From Micromonospora trifolii (GTDB lineage: Bacteria; Actinomycetota; Actinomycetes; Mycobacteriales; Micromonosporaceae), in the NCBI RefSeq assembly GCF_022229005.1, contig NZ_JAKKFD010000009.1, forward strand, positions 62,001-126,000: a stretch of 64,000 bases of DNA, in the 5' to 3' direction. Position numbers and translations under genes: made by a program. Under the pieces are notes generated by a model. It had not been told where the DNA came from, did not search any database, and saw nothing but the letters and a program-made list of their open reading frames with translations. Below are positions 49,561 through 61,350 of this stretch, piece after piece; position 1 is the stretch's first letter; each line of letters opens with the position of its first letter.

Positions 49561-50682
49561 TCACGCACCGTCGCCGGCGAGCTGCCGTCGCTTGCGCCAA
49601 CGGATGCCCGCCTCGATGAAGCTGTCCAGATCGCCGTCGAAGACCCCGCTCGGATTGCCGGTCTCCTGCTCAGTTCGGAGATCCTTCACCATCTGATACG
49701 GGTGCAGGACGTAGGAGCGCATCTGGTCGCCCCACGAGCCCGCCGCGTGCTCCTTGAGCCCCTCGAGCTTGGCCTGCTCCTCCTGGCGCTTGCGCTCCAG
49801 CAGCCGGGCCTGGAGCACCCGCAACGCGGAGGCCTTGTTCTGCAACTGGGACTTCTCGTTCTGACAGGTCACCACGATGCCGGTCGGGATGTGCGTCAGG
49901 CGCACCGCCGAGTCGGTGGTGTTGACGCTCTGCCCACCCGGCCCGGAGGAACGGTAGACATCGACCCGTACCTCGTTCTCCGGGATGTCGATGTGGTCGG
50001 TCTGCTCGGTGACCGGCAGAACCTCGACGCCCGCGAAGCTGGTCTGCCGACGACCCTGGTTGTCGAACGGGCTGATCCGGACCAGCCGGTGCGTGCCCGA
50101 CTCGACGCTGAGCGTGCCGTACGCGTACGGCACCTTGACCGCGAAGGTGGCCGACTTGAGGCCCGCCTCCTCGGCGTACGAGGTCTCGTAGACCTCGGTC
50201 GGGTAGCCGTGCCGCTCCGCCCAGCGCAGGTACATCCGCAGCAGCATCTCGGCGAAGTCCGCGGCGTCCACGCCACCCGCGCCGGCCCGAATGGCGACCA
50301 GCGCCTCCCGGGAGTCGTACTCGCCGGAGAGGAGGGTGCGGATCTCCATCTCCTGGATGGCCTTGGTCAGCCCGGTGATCTCCGACTCGACCTCGGTCAG
50401 CACACCCGGGTCGGCCTCGGCCTCGGCCAGCTCCAGCAGCACCTGGGCGTCGTCCAGGCCGGAACGTAGGCTGCCCAGCTTGCTGATCTCGCCGTTGACG
50501 TATGACAGCTGCGAGGTAACCTGCTGGGCCTTGGCCTGGTCGTCCCACAGATCGGGGACGGAGGCCTCCTGCTCCAGGCGGGCCTTGTCCTCGTGCAGAC
50601 GGTCGATGTTGAGGACGGCCTCGATGTTTCGCAGGGTCGCGTCGAGTTCCTTGAGCTGTTCGGCGTAATCGGCAGCGGTCAC
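49561..50682 (-). CDS. prfB: Peptide chain release factor 2
   Basis: The 373-residue product is RF2: the tripeptide anticodon SPF in [16 protein letters not shown] and the catalytic GGQ in [39 protein letters not shown] is typical of actinobacterial RF2. The gene is in one frame with no programmed frameshift site. GTG 50682 lies 8 bases after a TACGCT box (leaderless) and is preferred to TTG 50691. It terminates translation at UGA and UAA and heads the prfB-ftsEX-smpB-ssrA group. Confidence 0.97.
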   Translation of the reverse strand: MTAADYAEQLKELDATLRNIEAVLNIDRLHEDKARLEQEASVPDLWDDQAKAQQVTSQLSYVNGEISKLGSLRSGLDDAQVLLELAEAEADPGVLTEVESEITGLTKAIQEMEIRTLLSGEYDSREALVAIRAGAGGVDAADFAEMLLRMYLRWAERHGYPTEVYETSYAEEAGLKSATFAVKVPYAYGTLSVESGTHRLVRISPFDNQGRRQTSFAGVEVLPVTEQTDHIDIPENEVRVDVYRSSGPGGQSVNTTDSAVRLTHIPTGIVVTCQNEKSQLQNKASALRVLQARLLERKRQEEQAKLEGLKEHAAGSWGDQMRSYVLHPYQMVKDLRTEQETGNPSGVFDGDLDSFIEAGIRWRKRRQLAGDGA

Positions 50683-50690
50683 GACAGACA

Positions 50691-50696
50691 AGCGTA
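50691..50696 (-). promoter_or_regulatory. -10 box for a leaderless prfB transcript
   Basis: TACGCT lies 8 bases before GTG 50682 on the minus strand; no SD sequence is present. Confidence 0.45.
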
Positions 50697-50746
50697 CTGT
50701 GCCGCGGCCGGAGCAGCGCGTTTGCTGTCGGCGAATCTGCCGGACG

Positions 50747-51262
50747 TCACCCGACGGGGGCGGACTTCAACCACGACAGGGCCGCCCGATGGTAGGCGAC
50801 GGCGAACTCCAGCGCGCTGGCGTCGTACGTCTCGCCGTCCCGTTTGGCGTTCTTCACCTGTTCCCGGACCTGGGCGAGGGCCTCGGTGTGGTATTCGTTG
50901 GCCGAGGCGTACAGGCCCTTCAGCTGGCTGGCGGAGTGCAGGTTGCCGAAGGCCATCCGGAGCGCTATCGGGTTGCGGATGGTGTCCCGCCCCGGGTTCT
51001 CCGCGAGCCAGCGGGAAAACGTCCGTTTTCCGCTGGCGGTGAGTGAGTACGGCTGGCTCATCCGCGGGCCCGGCTTACCGAGCCGCACGAAACCCCGCTC
51101 AGCCAGCACCGGCAACTCGCGGTACACCTGACTGCGGGTCATCGACCAGTACGGCGCCAGACGGCGCTCAGCGGCGGCCATCAACTGACCGCCTGTCATC
51201 GGGCCCTCATGGAGGAGGCCGAGCAGGGCCGCCGCCGTAGGGTTGACTCCGGAATCCGCCAT
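50747..51262 (-). CDS. PadR family transcriptional regulator
   Basis: This 171-residue protein has the PadR winged helix: [54 protein letters not shown] and [14 protein letters not shown], plus a C-terminal helical dimerisation region. PadR proteins are usually repressors that respond to small phenolic or drug-like ligands. ATG 51262 fits the family's N-terminus. It lies upstream of prfB on the same strand; the aldehyde dehydrogenase gene upstream is also co-directional. No operator was recognised. Confidence 0.88.
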   Translation of the reverse strand: MADSGVNPTAAALLGLLHEGPMTGGQLMAAAERRLAPYWSMTRSQVYRELPVLAERGFVRLGKPGPRMSQPYSLTASGKRTFSRWLAENPGRDTIRNPIALRMAFGNLHSASQLKGLYASANEYHTEALAQVREQVKNAKRDGETYDASALEFAVAYHRAALSWLKSAPVG

Positions 51263-51439
51263 GCCCACTACGCTGCCACTTTGCGCACCCGGCGTCCAGG
51301 ATTTGCCGGTTTGCCACCCGACAGGACTTCCTAAGTGCACTGTCGGCGGCAGACTGTCCGCTGAGGACTATCGATGGATTGCCACATTCCGGGCGTCCGC
51401 CGGCGGCGCCCACGCGCGCCGCCGGCGGGTCCGCGCCGG

Positions 51440-53068
51440 TCAGCCCATGTGGGGGTACGTGTGGTCGGTCGGCGGCACGAAGGTCTCCTTGATCGTCCGC
51501 GGGGAGACCCAGCGGACCAGGTTGAGCCAGGAGCCGGCCTTGTCGTTGGTGCCGCTGGCGCGGGCGCCACCGAAGGGCTGCTGCCCGACCACAGCGCCGG
51601 TCGGCTTGTCGTTGATGTAGAAGTTGCCGGCCGCATACCGCATGCGCTCGCCAACCGACTCGACGACCCGGCGGTCGGTGGCGAACACCGAGCCGGTCAA
51701 CGCGTACGGGGCGATCGACTCGGCCTGCGCGACCACCTCGTCGAACCGGGCGTCGTCGAACACGTGCACGCCCAGGATCGGCCCGAAGTACTCGGTCGTG
51801 AAGGTCTCGTGGGCGGCGTCGCCGCACTCGAAGAGCGTCGGTCGCACGAAGTAGCCGACCGAGTCGTCGGCGGTGCCACCGGCCAGCACCCGGCAACTGT
51901 CGTCGCCGGCGATCAGCTCCAGCGCGGCGGTGTGCCGGGCGAACGCCTTGTCGTCGATCACCGCGCCGCCGAAGTTGCCGAAGTCGGCCACGTCACCGTA
52001 GGTCAGCGAGTCGGCGGTGGCGGCCAGCCGGTCCCGCAGCCCACCCTCCCAGATCGAGCGCGGCACGTACGCCCGCGAGGCCGCCGAGCACTTCTGGCCC
52101 TGGTACTCGTACGCGCCGCGGATCAGCGCGGTGTGCAACGCGTCCACGTCGGCGCTGGTGTGCGCGACGACGAAGTCCTTGCCGCCGGTCTCGCCGACCA
52201 GGCGCGGGTAGCCCCGGTAACGGGAGATGTTGTCGCCCACGGTCCGCCACAACTGCTGGAAGACCTTCGTCGAACCGGTGAAGTGGATGCCGGCCAGATC
52301 CGGGTCGGCGAGCACGACATCGGAGACCTCCTCGCCCCGGCCGGTGACCATGTTGATCACGCCGGGCGGCAGGCCGGCGGCCTCGAACAGCCGCATGGTG
52401 AAGTGCGCGGCGAACTGCTGGGTCGGGCCCGGCTTCCAGACCACGGTGTTGCCCAGCAGGGCCGGCGCCGACGGCAGGTTGCCGGCGATGGCGGTGAAGT
52501 TGAACGGCGTGACCGCGTAGACGAAGCCCTCCAGCGGGCGGTGGTCGAAGCGGTTCCAGACACCGGGCGAGGACGCCGGCTGCTCCTCGAGCAGGCGACG
52601 CGCGAAGTGCACGTTGAACCGCAGGAAGTCGATGAACTCGCACGCCGCGTCGATCTCCGCCTGGATCGCGGTCTTCGACTGGCCGAGCATGGTGGCGGCG
52701 TTGAGCGTGTCCCGCCAGGGACCCGCGAGCAGCTCGGCGGCGCGCAGGAAGATCGCGGCGCGCTCCTCGAAGGGCAGCGCCCGCCACATCGGCGCGGCGT
52801 CCTTGGCGGCCCTGGTCGCGGCGCGCGCGTCGTCGTGGGTGGCGTGCGCTGTCACCCCCAGCACGTGGGCGTGCTGGTGCGGCTGCACCACGTTGATCGG
52901 GTCACCGCCGGCCATCCGCTGCTCACCGCCGATGGTCATCGGCAGGTCGATGCGCTCGGCGGCGAGCTCGGTCAGCCGCCGCTGGAGCCGGTCCCGGTCG
53001 GGGCTGCCCGGCTCGTAGTTGCGAACCGGCTCGTTGCGCGGCTCGGGAACGGAGAACACGGCATCCAT
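51440..53068 (-). CDS. pruA: L-glutamate gamma-semialdehyde dehydrogenase (1-pyrroline-5-carboxylate dehydrogenase)
   Basis: The product (542 residues) is an ALDH4-type enzyme of proline catabolism that oxidises glutamate semialdehyde to glutamate with NAD. Catalytic Cys lies in YEYQGQKCSAASR and the general base Glu in VGETGGKDFV; FTGSTKVFQQLW and the C-terminal PFGGARASGTNDKAG are typical. ATG 53068 has AGGAG five bases upstream. No proline dehydrogenase gene is adjacent in the window. It is cytoplasmic. Confidence 0.94.
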   Translation of the reverse strand: MDAVFSVPEPRNEPVRNYEPGSPDRDRLQRRLTELAAERIDLPMTIGGEQRMAGGDPINVVQPHQHAHVLGVTAHATHDDARAATRAAKDAAPMWRALPFEERAAIFLRAAELLAGPWRDTLNAATMLGQSKTAIQAEIDAACEFIDFLRFNVHFARRLLEEQPASSPGVWNRFDHRPLEGFVYAVTPFNFTAIAGNLPSAPALLGNTVVWKPGPTQQFAAHFTMRLFEAAGLPPGVINMVTGRGEEVSDVVLADPDLAGIHFTGSTKVFQQLWRTVGDNISRYRGYPRLVGETGGKDFVVAHTSADVDALHTALIRGAYEYQGQKCSAASRAYVPRSIWEGGLRDRLAATADSLTYGDVADFGNFGGAVIDDKAFARHTAALELIAGDDSCRVLAGGTADDSVGYFVRPTLFECGDAAHETFTTEYFGPILGVHVFDDARFDEVVAQAESIAPYALTGSVFATDRRVVESVGERMRYAAGNFYINDKPTGAVVGQQPFGGARASGTNDKAGSWLNLVRWVSPRTIKETFVPPTDHTYPHMG

Positions 53069-53359
53069 CAAGGCTCCTGGCGATCTCGACAGCAGTGGCG
53101 AAACCGGACCCGCGGGCACCGACCGGATGGCCGGACACCGGACGCCACACGGGAGGCCGAGCAGCGGCGGGACCTCCCGTGATTCTCCCACGACGGGCCA
53201 CGCGCCCCACGTCCGCCACCGCCCTGCGCCAAGGACCGCCCCACCCCTCCTCCCCTTACCGACCGGCCTCGATCCGTCCCGCCGTCCCGGGGCGACAGGC
53301 TGCCCAGCGGGCCCGCGTACCCTGAATGGTCGGTGACCTGCCGCCTCGAAGGGGAGACG

Positions 53360-54493
53360 ATGACCAAGCAGCCCGGCCGCGTCCCGGCCGCTGAGTCGGA
53401 CGAGCCGGCGGTCGACCCGGTCAGCGCCGGCAGTCGGCCGCTGCCCGCCCCCGGCGCCGCAGTGCTCGCGCTGCTGGCGCTCGGTTGGCTGGCCGCCATG
53501 CTCTGGTCCACCCGGGAGGCCATCACCTCGGCGGCGGCCGGGGTCACCGCGATCAGCCTCTCCGCGTTCGCCCTACCCGGCGTGATCTCGGCCGCGCTGG
53601 TGGCCGGGGCGGCCGTCGCGCTGGCCGGTGGCAACCTGCTGGCCCGCCGGTACGGCGACTGGGCCACCCTGCGCTTCGCCGGGGCGATCGGCGGCGGAAT
53701 GCTGGTCGGGCTCGCTGCCGCGGTCGCCATCAACCTCACCTACTTCGACACGTCCACCACCAACGTGATCGCCGGCACCACGGCGGCCGCGGCGATCATC
53801 GGGGGCGCGCTGGCCGGCGCGCGGACCGCCCCGGCGATCGGCGCTGTGGTCACCGCCGCGCTGGGCACGCTGATCTTCGTGGTCGCGTTCAGCCGCGCCC
53901 GGGACCCGCTGTTCGACCTCTTCGGCGCCGGCGACAGCCAGGAATCGTTGATCAACGCGGCGAAGTGGGTGTCCCGTACCGAATCGCTCGTCGCCGGGTT
54001 GCTCGCCGGGCTACTGGCCTTCGGCTACCTGACCTGGGCGCGGCGTCGCGCCGTCCGCCGCGACCCGGAGACCCCGGCGCTGCGCTGGCCGGCATACCTG
54101 CTCGCCGGGGCCGGGCCGGGGCTCCTCCTGCTGCTCGCCGAAGTGATCATCCGCATCGGCGGCCGGTCGCTGCTCGACCTCGCCAGCGCGCTCAGCGAGG
54201 CGGACGCCGTGGCGCAGACCTCGCTGGGCACCTCGCGGGTGGACAACGGCATCTGGGTGCTCTTCGTGGGGGCGCTGACAGCGCTCATCGCGTTCGGCCG
54301 CACGCTCAGCCCGGCCCACAGCGAGGACGACGCACCGGCCGACGGCCCGAACCCCGTCGCGGACCAGATCGCCCCGGAGGACGACAAGCCGGGCTACGCC
54401 AAGGCGTTCGACGCCGACCCGACCGAGACATTCGACGACGACGCGGCTGAGACGTCCGACGCGGGCCCGGCGAAGGCGGACCCGGCTCGCTGA
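53360..54493 (+). CDS. Polytopic membrane protein with acidic C-terminal tail
   Basis: The 377-residue product has about nine hydrophobic helices, a cytoplasmic N-terminus of some 30 residues, and a roughly 60-residue acidic C-terminal tail (DPTETFDDDAAETSDAG). It resembles actinobacterial hypothetical membrane proteins; no transport motif is recognised. ATG 53360 has GGGGAG; a GTG at 53333 is less likely. It precedes the peptidase E gene by 20 bases, so they may form one transcript. Confidence 0.72.
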   Translation: MTKQPGRVPAAESDEPAVDPVSAGSRPLPAPGAAVLALLALGWLAAMLWSTREAITSAAAGVTAISLSAFALPGVISAALVAGAAVALAGGNLLARRYGDWATLRFAGAIGGGMLVGLAAAVAINLTYFDTSTTNVIAGTTAAAAIIGGALAGARTAPAIGAVVTAALGTLIFVVAFSRARDPLFDLFGAGDSQESLINAAKWVSRTESLVAGLLAGLLAFGYLTWARRRAVRRDPETPALRWPAYLLAGAGPGLLLLLAEVIIRIGGRSLLDLASALSEADAVAQTSLGTSRVDNGIWVLFVGALTALIAFGRTLSPAHSEDDAPADGPNPVADQIAPEDDKPGYAKAFDADPTETFDDDAAETSDAGPAKADPAR

Positions 54494-54513
54494 CCCGGCG
54501 AGAGGCGGATGTC

Positions 54514-55200
54514 ATGAAGTTCCTTCTCACGTCGGGCGGCATCAGCAACCCGAGCATCTCCGACGCACTCGTCGATCTGCTGGGCAAGCCGATCGCCGAG
54601 TCGACGGCCCTGTTCATCCCCACCGCTGTCCACCCCTTCCCCGGCGGAGCGGAGAGGGCCTGGAAGGCGATTTACGGCCGGGCCGACATCCCGCTGACCC
54701 AGCTCGGTTGGAAATCCCTGGGGTTGTTGGAGCTCACCGCGCTGCCGACCATTCGGGAAGAGAACTGGGTCCCGGCGGTCCGGGAGGCCGACGCCATCCT
54801 CGTCTGGGGCGGCGATGTGCTGTACCTGACCTACTGGCTGCGTCAATCGGGCCTGGCCGACCTCCTGCCGTCGCTGCGTGACACTGTCTATGTCGGGGTC
54901 AGCGCCGGAAGCATCGCGGTCACCGCTTACAACTGCGACGCCGAATTCGACCTCGGGTTCGTCCCGGACGGCAGCGACATGGCGCAGGACGCCGACCGGG
55001 CACTGGGGCTGGTGGACTTCACCCTGTACCCCCACCTCAATCATCCGGACATGGCGGACGTCAAGCTGTCCCACGTCCAGAAGTGGGCGTCCGGGATCCC
55101 GGTCCCGACGTACGCCATCGACGACAACACCGCCATCAAGGTGGCCGATGGCACGGTTGACGTCATCTCCGAAGGCGACTGGAGACTGATCAACCCCTGA
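54514..55200 (+). CDS. Peptidase E-like protein (peptidase S51 family)
   Basis: The 228-residue product has a class-I-amidotransferase-like fold with a Ser nucleophile: FLLTSGGISNPSI at the start, ILVWGGDVLYLTYWLR and the nucleophile elbow VYVGVSAGSIAV. Peptidase E cleaves N-terminal Asp-X dipeptides; several actinobacterial relatives are annotated only as type 1 glutamine amidotransferase-like. ATG 54514 is clear. It follows a membrane protein gene closely. Confidence 0.85.
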   Translation: MKFLLTSGGISNPSISDALVDLLGKPIAESTALFIPTAVHPFPGGAERAWKAIYGRADIPLTQLGWKSLGLLELTALPTIREENWVPAVREADAILVWGGDVLYLTYWLRQSGLADLLPSLRDTVYVGVSAGSIAVTAYNCDAEFDLGFVPDGSDMAQDADRALGLVDFTLYPHLNHPDMADVKLSHVQKWASGIPVPTYAIDDNTAIKVADGTVDVISEGDWRLINP

Positions 55201-55219
55201 CCGAGGGGCGGCATCCGGC

Positions 55220-55729
55220 TCAGTCGGTCGCGGCGAGCAACTGGTCCAGCTCCGTCACGTCGTACCACTCCAACTCGTGGTCCTCGGCGCCGTCGACCGT
55301 GAACTGGGCGTCCGGGTCACCAGCCGCCGCTTCGGCCACCACGTCGGCCGCCGCGCCGATCTCCTCGGCCGCGTCCGCGCTGTCCACGTGGATGGCCGCG
55401 ACGGCGCCCACCGGCACGGCGTCGGCCAACGTCACGGTGCTGGAGCCCAGCTCACCGTCGCCACGACCGATCGCTGCCGACGGTAGGTCGACCGAGACGA
55501 CGACGCGTCGGCGGGGAGCGGTCGGGTCGGCCCGGAGCAGGTGCAGGGCGTCCTGGGCAGCCCGGGTGAAGGCGACGTACTCCAACTCCTCCTCGTCACC
55601 CTCGGCGTACCACTCGCGCAGCGCCGGGGTCACGGCGTGCGCCTGGTCGGTGGCCAGCCCCTCCTCACGCAGCCGGGCCAGCATCGGTACGGTCGCCGGC
55701 ACGTACACCCGGACAAGCTCGTCGGTCAC
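55220..55729 (-). CDS. DUF6912-like hypothetical protein
   Basis: This acidic 169-residue protein starts [20 protein letters not shown] and has a central [17 protein letters not shown] and C-terminal [16 protein letters not shown], the pattern of actinobacterial DUF6912 proteins. No catalytic residue or membrane helix is seen. Function unknown. It converges on the peptidase E gene, with a 19-base gap. Confidence 0.75.
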   Translation of the reverse strand: MTDELVRVYVPATVPMLARLREEGLATDQAHAVTPALREWYAEGDEEELEYVAFTRAAQDALHLLRADPTAPRRRVVVSVDLPSAAIGRGDGELGSSTVTLADAVPVGAVAAIHVDSADAAEEIGAAADVVAEAAAGDPDAQFTVDGAEDHELEWYDVTELDQLLAATD

Positions 55730-55946
55730 CGGTCGTCTCCCCGCGTCGTCCTCTCACCGGCGGCCGCCGGCACGGGCGCAGATCATGCCGCACGCCGTGA
55801 CCGTCATACACCCCGCCTCCGCCCGGAGGAAGCTCCCCGCCGGTGTGTCCCGCGTGGTTGGCCTCGCCCCCGACCCGGTCCGGTGCTGGGCGGCGGGGGC
55901 TGTCGGTGGCAAACTGAGCCAAACGACATCAACCCCGGGAGTTTCT

Positions 55947-56174
55947 GTGGAGCCGAGGTTCCTGCTGCTCTCCGACGTTGCCGCCGAGCTCAACGTGTCG
56001 GACTCGCAGGTCTACCACATGGTGCGCAGCGGAGAACTGCCGGCGATCAAGATCGGCGGGCGCGGCCAGTGGCGCGTCGAGCGCGCCCGCCTGGAGGAAT
56101 ACATAGCGCGCAAGTACGACGAGACGGCGGACTGGGTGCAGAGCAATCCGCTGGTCGACCGCGACCCCGAGTAG
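55947..56174 (+). CDS. BldC/excisionase-like small DNA-binding protein
   Basis: The 75-residue product is a MerR/excisionase-type winged helix: LLLSDVAAELNVSDSQVYHMVRSGELPAIKIGGRGQWRVERARLEEYI. It is related to the helix-turn-helix group that includes BldC of Streptomyces, a developmental regulator binding as oligomers; orthology is not proven. GTG 55947 has GGGAG five bases upstream. It stands alone upstream of the Rv3235-like gene and a repeat. Confidence 0.82.
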   Translation: MEPRFLLLSDVAAELNVSDSQVYHMVRSGELPAIKIGGRGQWRVERARLEEYIARKYDETADWVQSNPLVDRDPE

Positions 56175-56187
56175 CCCGCGCGGGGCG

Positions 56188-56264
56188 TGATCCACTCGGT
56201 TTTGCGGAAGTCGGGGTATCCGAGCTGCTGGGACCCCGCGACACCCAGGAACCCGAGTGGATCA
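56188..56264. repeat. Intergenic inverted repeat with structured loop
   Basis: TGATCCACTCGG (56188-56199) and its exact complement (56253-56264) flank 53 bases that contain further short pairs, including GTCGGGGT with ACCCCGCGAC and CTGGG with CCCAG. It lies downstream of the small DNA-binding protein gene. It resembles a dispersed palindromic element rather than a simple terminator. Confidence 0.65.
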
Positions 56265-56374
56265 TGCGCTTTGTCGGGCGGAGGCTGCCATCGAGCCATT
56301 GACCGGGGCCGTTCTGTCGCCCAGAATCGAGCTGGTCGGAGGCAAACGAAGGCAAACGCAAGATCAAGGGGGCC

Positions 56375-56971
56375 ATGATGAGCGGAGCGCGACCCGGTCC
56401 TTCCCGACCACCAGTGCGGCTGCTCCCCGTCCCGCCCTTCGACCCGCCGTACGTTGACGAGGCCGACGGGTCGTACTGGCCGGCGCCGACCGACGGCCAG
56501 CTAGCCCTCGACCTGTTCGCCTCCACCCGGCCCAGCCCGGTCCGGCCGCCGGAACGGCGAGCGGCCCTGCGCTCGGTGACCAGCCGGTCCACCATCACCC
56601 ACCCGGTGGCGTCGTTGCCGCCGTCGACCGTGCCGGAAACCACCCGAGCCGCGCACCGTTTCGTCGGCACCTGCCTGGAGGTGGTCAACGGCTACCGTTC
56701 GCCGGCCCAGGTGCGAGCGCTGCTCGACCCGGCCAGAGCGGGCGACCTGCTGACCGAACTCGCCCGCGCACCCGGCCGGGCCGGGACATCCCGCCGCCGC
56801 ACCGGCCGACCACTGGTCCGGCTGCTACGCCTGCGCGTCTGCGAGCCCCAGGAGACCGCGGTGGAGGCGGCGGCCGTCCTCAGCGGCGCGGGCGGCCGCA
56901 GTTGGGCGATGGCACTGCGTCTCGAACATCGCCGGGGCCGCTGGCTCTGCGTCGCCCTACACGTGCTCTGA
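56375..56971 (+). CDS. Rv3235 family protein
   Basis: The 198-residue product has a Pro-rich N-terminus and a C-terminal block (AAHRFVGTCLEVVNGYRSPAQVRALLDP; LLRLRVCEPQETAVEAAAVL; RGRWLCVALHVL) that matches the actinobacterial Rv3235 family, found beside secA in mycobacteria as here. The function is unknown. ATG 56375 follows AAGGGGG at short spacing. It converges on secA, with a terminator hairpin between. Confidence 0.85.
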   Translation: MMSGARPGPSRPPVRLLPVPPFDPPYVDEADGSYWPAPTDGQLALDLFASTRPSPVRPPERRAALRSVTSRSTITHPVASLPPSTVPETTRAAHRFVGTCLEVVNGYRSPAQVRALLDPARAGDLLTELARAPGRAGTSRRRTGRPLVRLLRLRVCEPQETAVEAAAVLSGAGGRSWAMALRLEHRRGRWLCVALHVL

Positions 56972-57007
56972 CCACACCTGCCCCGGTCGTCAACGGGGCT
57001 CAACGAC

Positions 57008-57047
57008 ACCGACGGGCCCCGGCCAGGGTAGGCCGGGACCCGTCGGT
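57008..57047. terminator. Bidirectional terminator between the Rv3235-like gene and secA
   Basis: Two 17-base arms starting ACCGACGGG pair at 16 positions around a six-base loop, between converging genes. No T-run on either side. Confidence 0.7.
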
Positions 57048-57105
57048 CAGACGCTGTCAGTGCGGCTGCTGTCGGCGCAGACGCTCTCGGTGCAGGTGCT
57101 GTTGG

Positions 57106-60030
<2,925 letters not shown>

Positions 60031-60198
60031 GGATCAACGCTCCCCTAGACAGTCTCGAACCATCGTAGGCGCTCCATCGGCGCGATGGTCACTGGTGGCG
60101 GTGCTCGACCCCGCCGAACCCGACATAACTCGCGTCCGACGCACGCTCCAAACGTTATCCGGTTACGCCGTCGGCGAACGCTACGGCAGGATGCACGA

Positions 60199-61350
60199 GT
60201 GGAGCCTGTGGAGATCATCGAGGACGGCGTGCTGCTGCGGCCCTGGCGAGAGACGGATGCCGAGGCCGTGCACCGAGCCTGCCAGGACCCGGACATTCAG
60301 CGTTGGACCACCGTACCGCGCCCGTACCGGCCGGAACACGCGCACGGATTTGTCACCGAGATGAGCCGGACGGCCTGGGCCGAGGGCACCGGGGCACCGT
60401 TCGCGGTCTGCGACCCGAGCACCGGGGAGCTGCTGGGCTCCAGCGGGCTGATCTCGATCGACAAGGACGGCACCGGTGAGATCGGCTACTGGACGGCGCC
60501 CTGGGCGCGTGGTCGGGGCGTCATGGTCCGGGCCGCCCGGGCGGTGGCCCGCTGGTCCTTCGACACCCTCGGGCTTCGCCGACTCATCTGGCAGGCCGAG
60601 GTCGGTAACCACGCCTCCCGGCTGGTGGCCCTCCGGGCCGGTTTCCGGATCGACGGCCGGTTGCGGCTGGCCAACCCGGCGCTGCACGGCAGCGCGGACG
60701 GCTGGATCGGCTCGCTGCTGCCCGGCGAGGTGCCGGCCGCCGGGTCGACCGGGCCGGCCGGACCGGGCACCCTCGCCGCCCGGCGGGCCGCCGTCTTCGG
60801 CCGCCCGCAGCCGGTTCTGTTCGCCGAATCCAAGGCCGGCGAGCTTCGTCTGCGGCCCATGGAGGAGCAGGACCTGGACGCCGTGGTGCAGACCTCCCGG
60901 GACCCGGAAACCATCCACTGGACGACAGTGCCGGACCCGTACGAGCACGCCGACGCGCAGGGCTACCAGGCTTACGGCCGGGACGCCTGGGCTCGGGGGG
61001 ACGCCGCCTGCTTCGTGATCGCCGACCCCGACGACCGGTACGCGGGCACGCTCGACGTGCGGCTCTCCCCCGCCGACCCGCTGGTGGCCGACGTCGGCTT
61101 CGTCACCGCGCCGACGGCCCGGGGTCGGGGCTATCTGCCCGCCGCCCTGGTCGCGCTGAGCGCCTGGGGCTTCAGCACGTTGGGCCTGGCGCGAATCGAG
61201 TGGAAGGCGAACGTGGGCAACACCGCCTCCCGTCGGGCGGCGGAGAAGGCGGGCTTCCTGATCGAGGGAACCGCCCGCGGCGGTGTGCAGCACCGGGGCG
61301 AACGGGTGGACGTGTGGGTCGGTGCGCTTCTCGCGAAGGATCTGGGATGA
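60199..61350 (+). CDS. Protein with two GNAT acetyltransferase domains
   Basis: The 383-residue product has two consecutive RimJ/RimL-type GNAT domains: the first with LLRPWRETDAEAVHRACQDPDIQRWTTVPRPY and RGRGVMVRAARAVARW, the second with LRLRPMEEQDLDAVVQTSRDPETIHWTTVPDPY and TARGRGYLPAALVALSAW. The RGRG acetyl-CoA loops are present in both. Substrates may be amines of proteins or small molecules. GTG 60199 is taken as start, with GTG 60208 as alternative. Its stop overlaps the next GNAT gene (ATGA). Confidence 0.83.
   Translation: MEPVEIIEDGVLLRPWRETDAEAVHRACQDPDIQRWTTVPRPYRPEHAHGFVTEMSRTAWAEGTGAPFAVCDPSTGELLGSSGLISIDKDGTGEIGYWTAPWARGRGVMVRAARAVARWSFDTLGLRRLIWQAEVGNHASRLVALRAGFRIDGRLRLANPALHGSADGWIGSLLPGEVPAAGSTGPAGPGTLAARRAAVFGRPQPVLFAESKAGELRLRPMEEQDLDAVVQTSRDPETIHWTTVPDPYEHADAQGYQAYGRDAWARGDAACFVIADPDDRYAGTLDVRLSPADPLVADVGFVTAPTARGRGYLPAALVALSAWGFSTLGLARIEWKANVGNTASRRAAEKAGFLIEGTARGGVQHRGERVDVWVGALLAKDLG

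Noticed and set aside
49561..50691. Programmed frameshift in prfB
   Set aside because: The coding frame is continuous from the first codon; no in-frame early UGA with an SD-like element is present.
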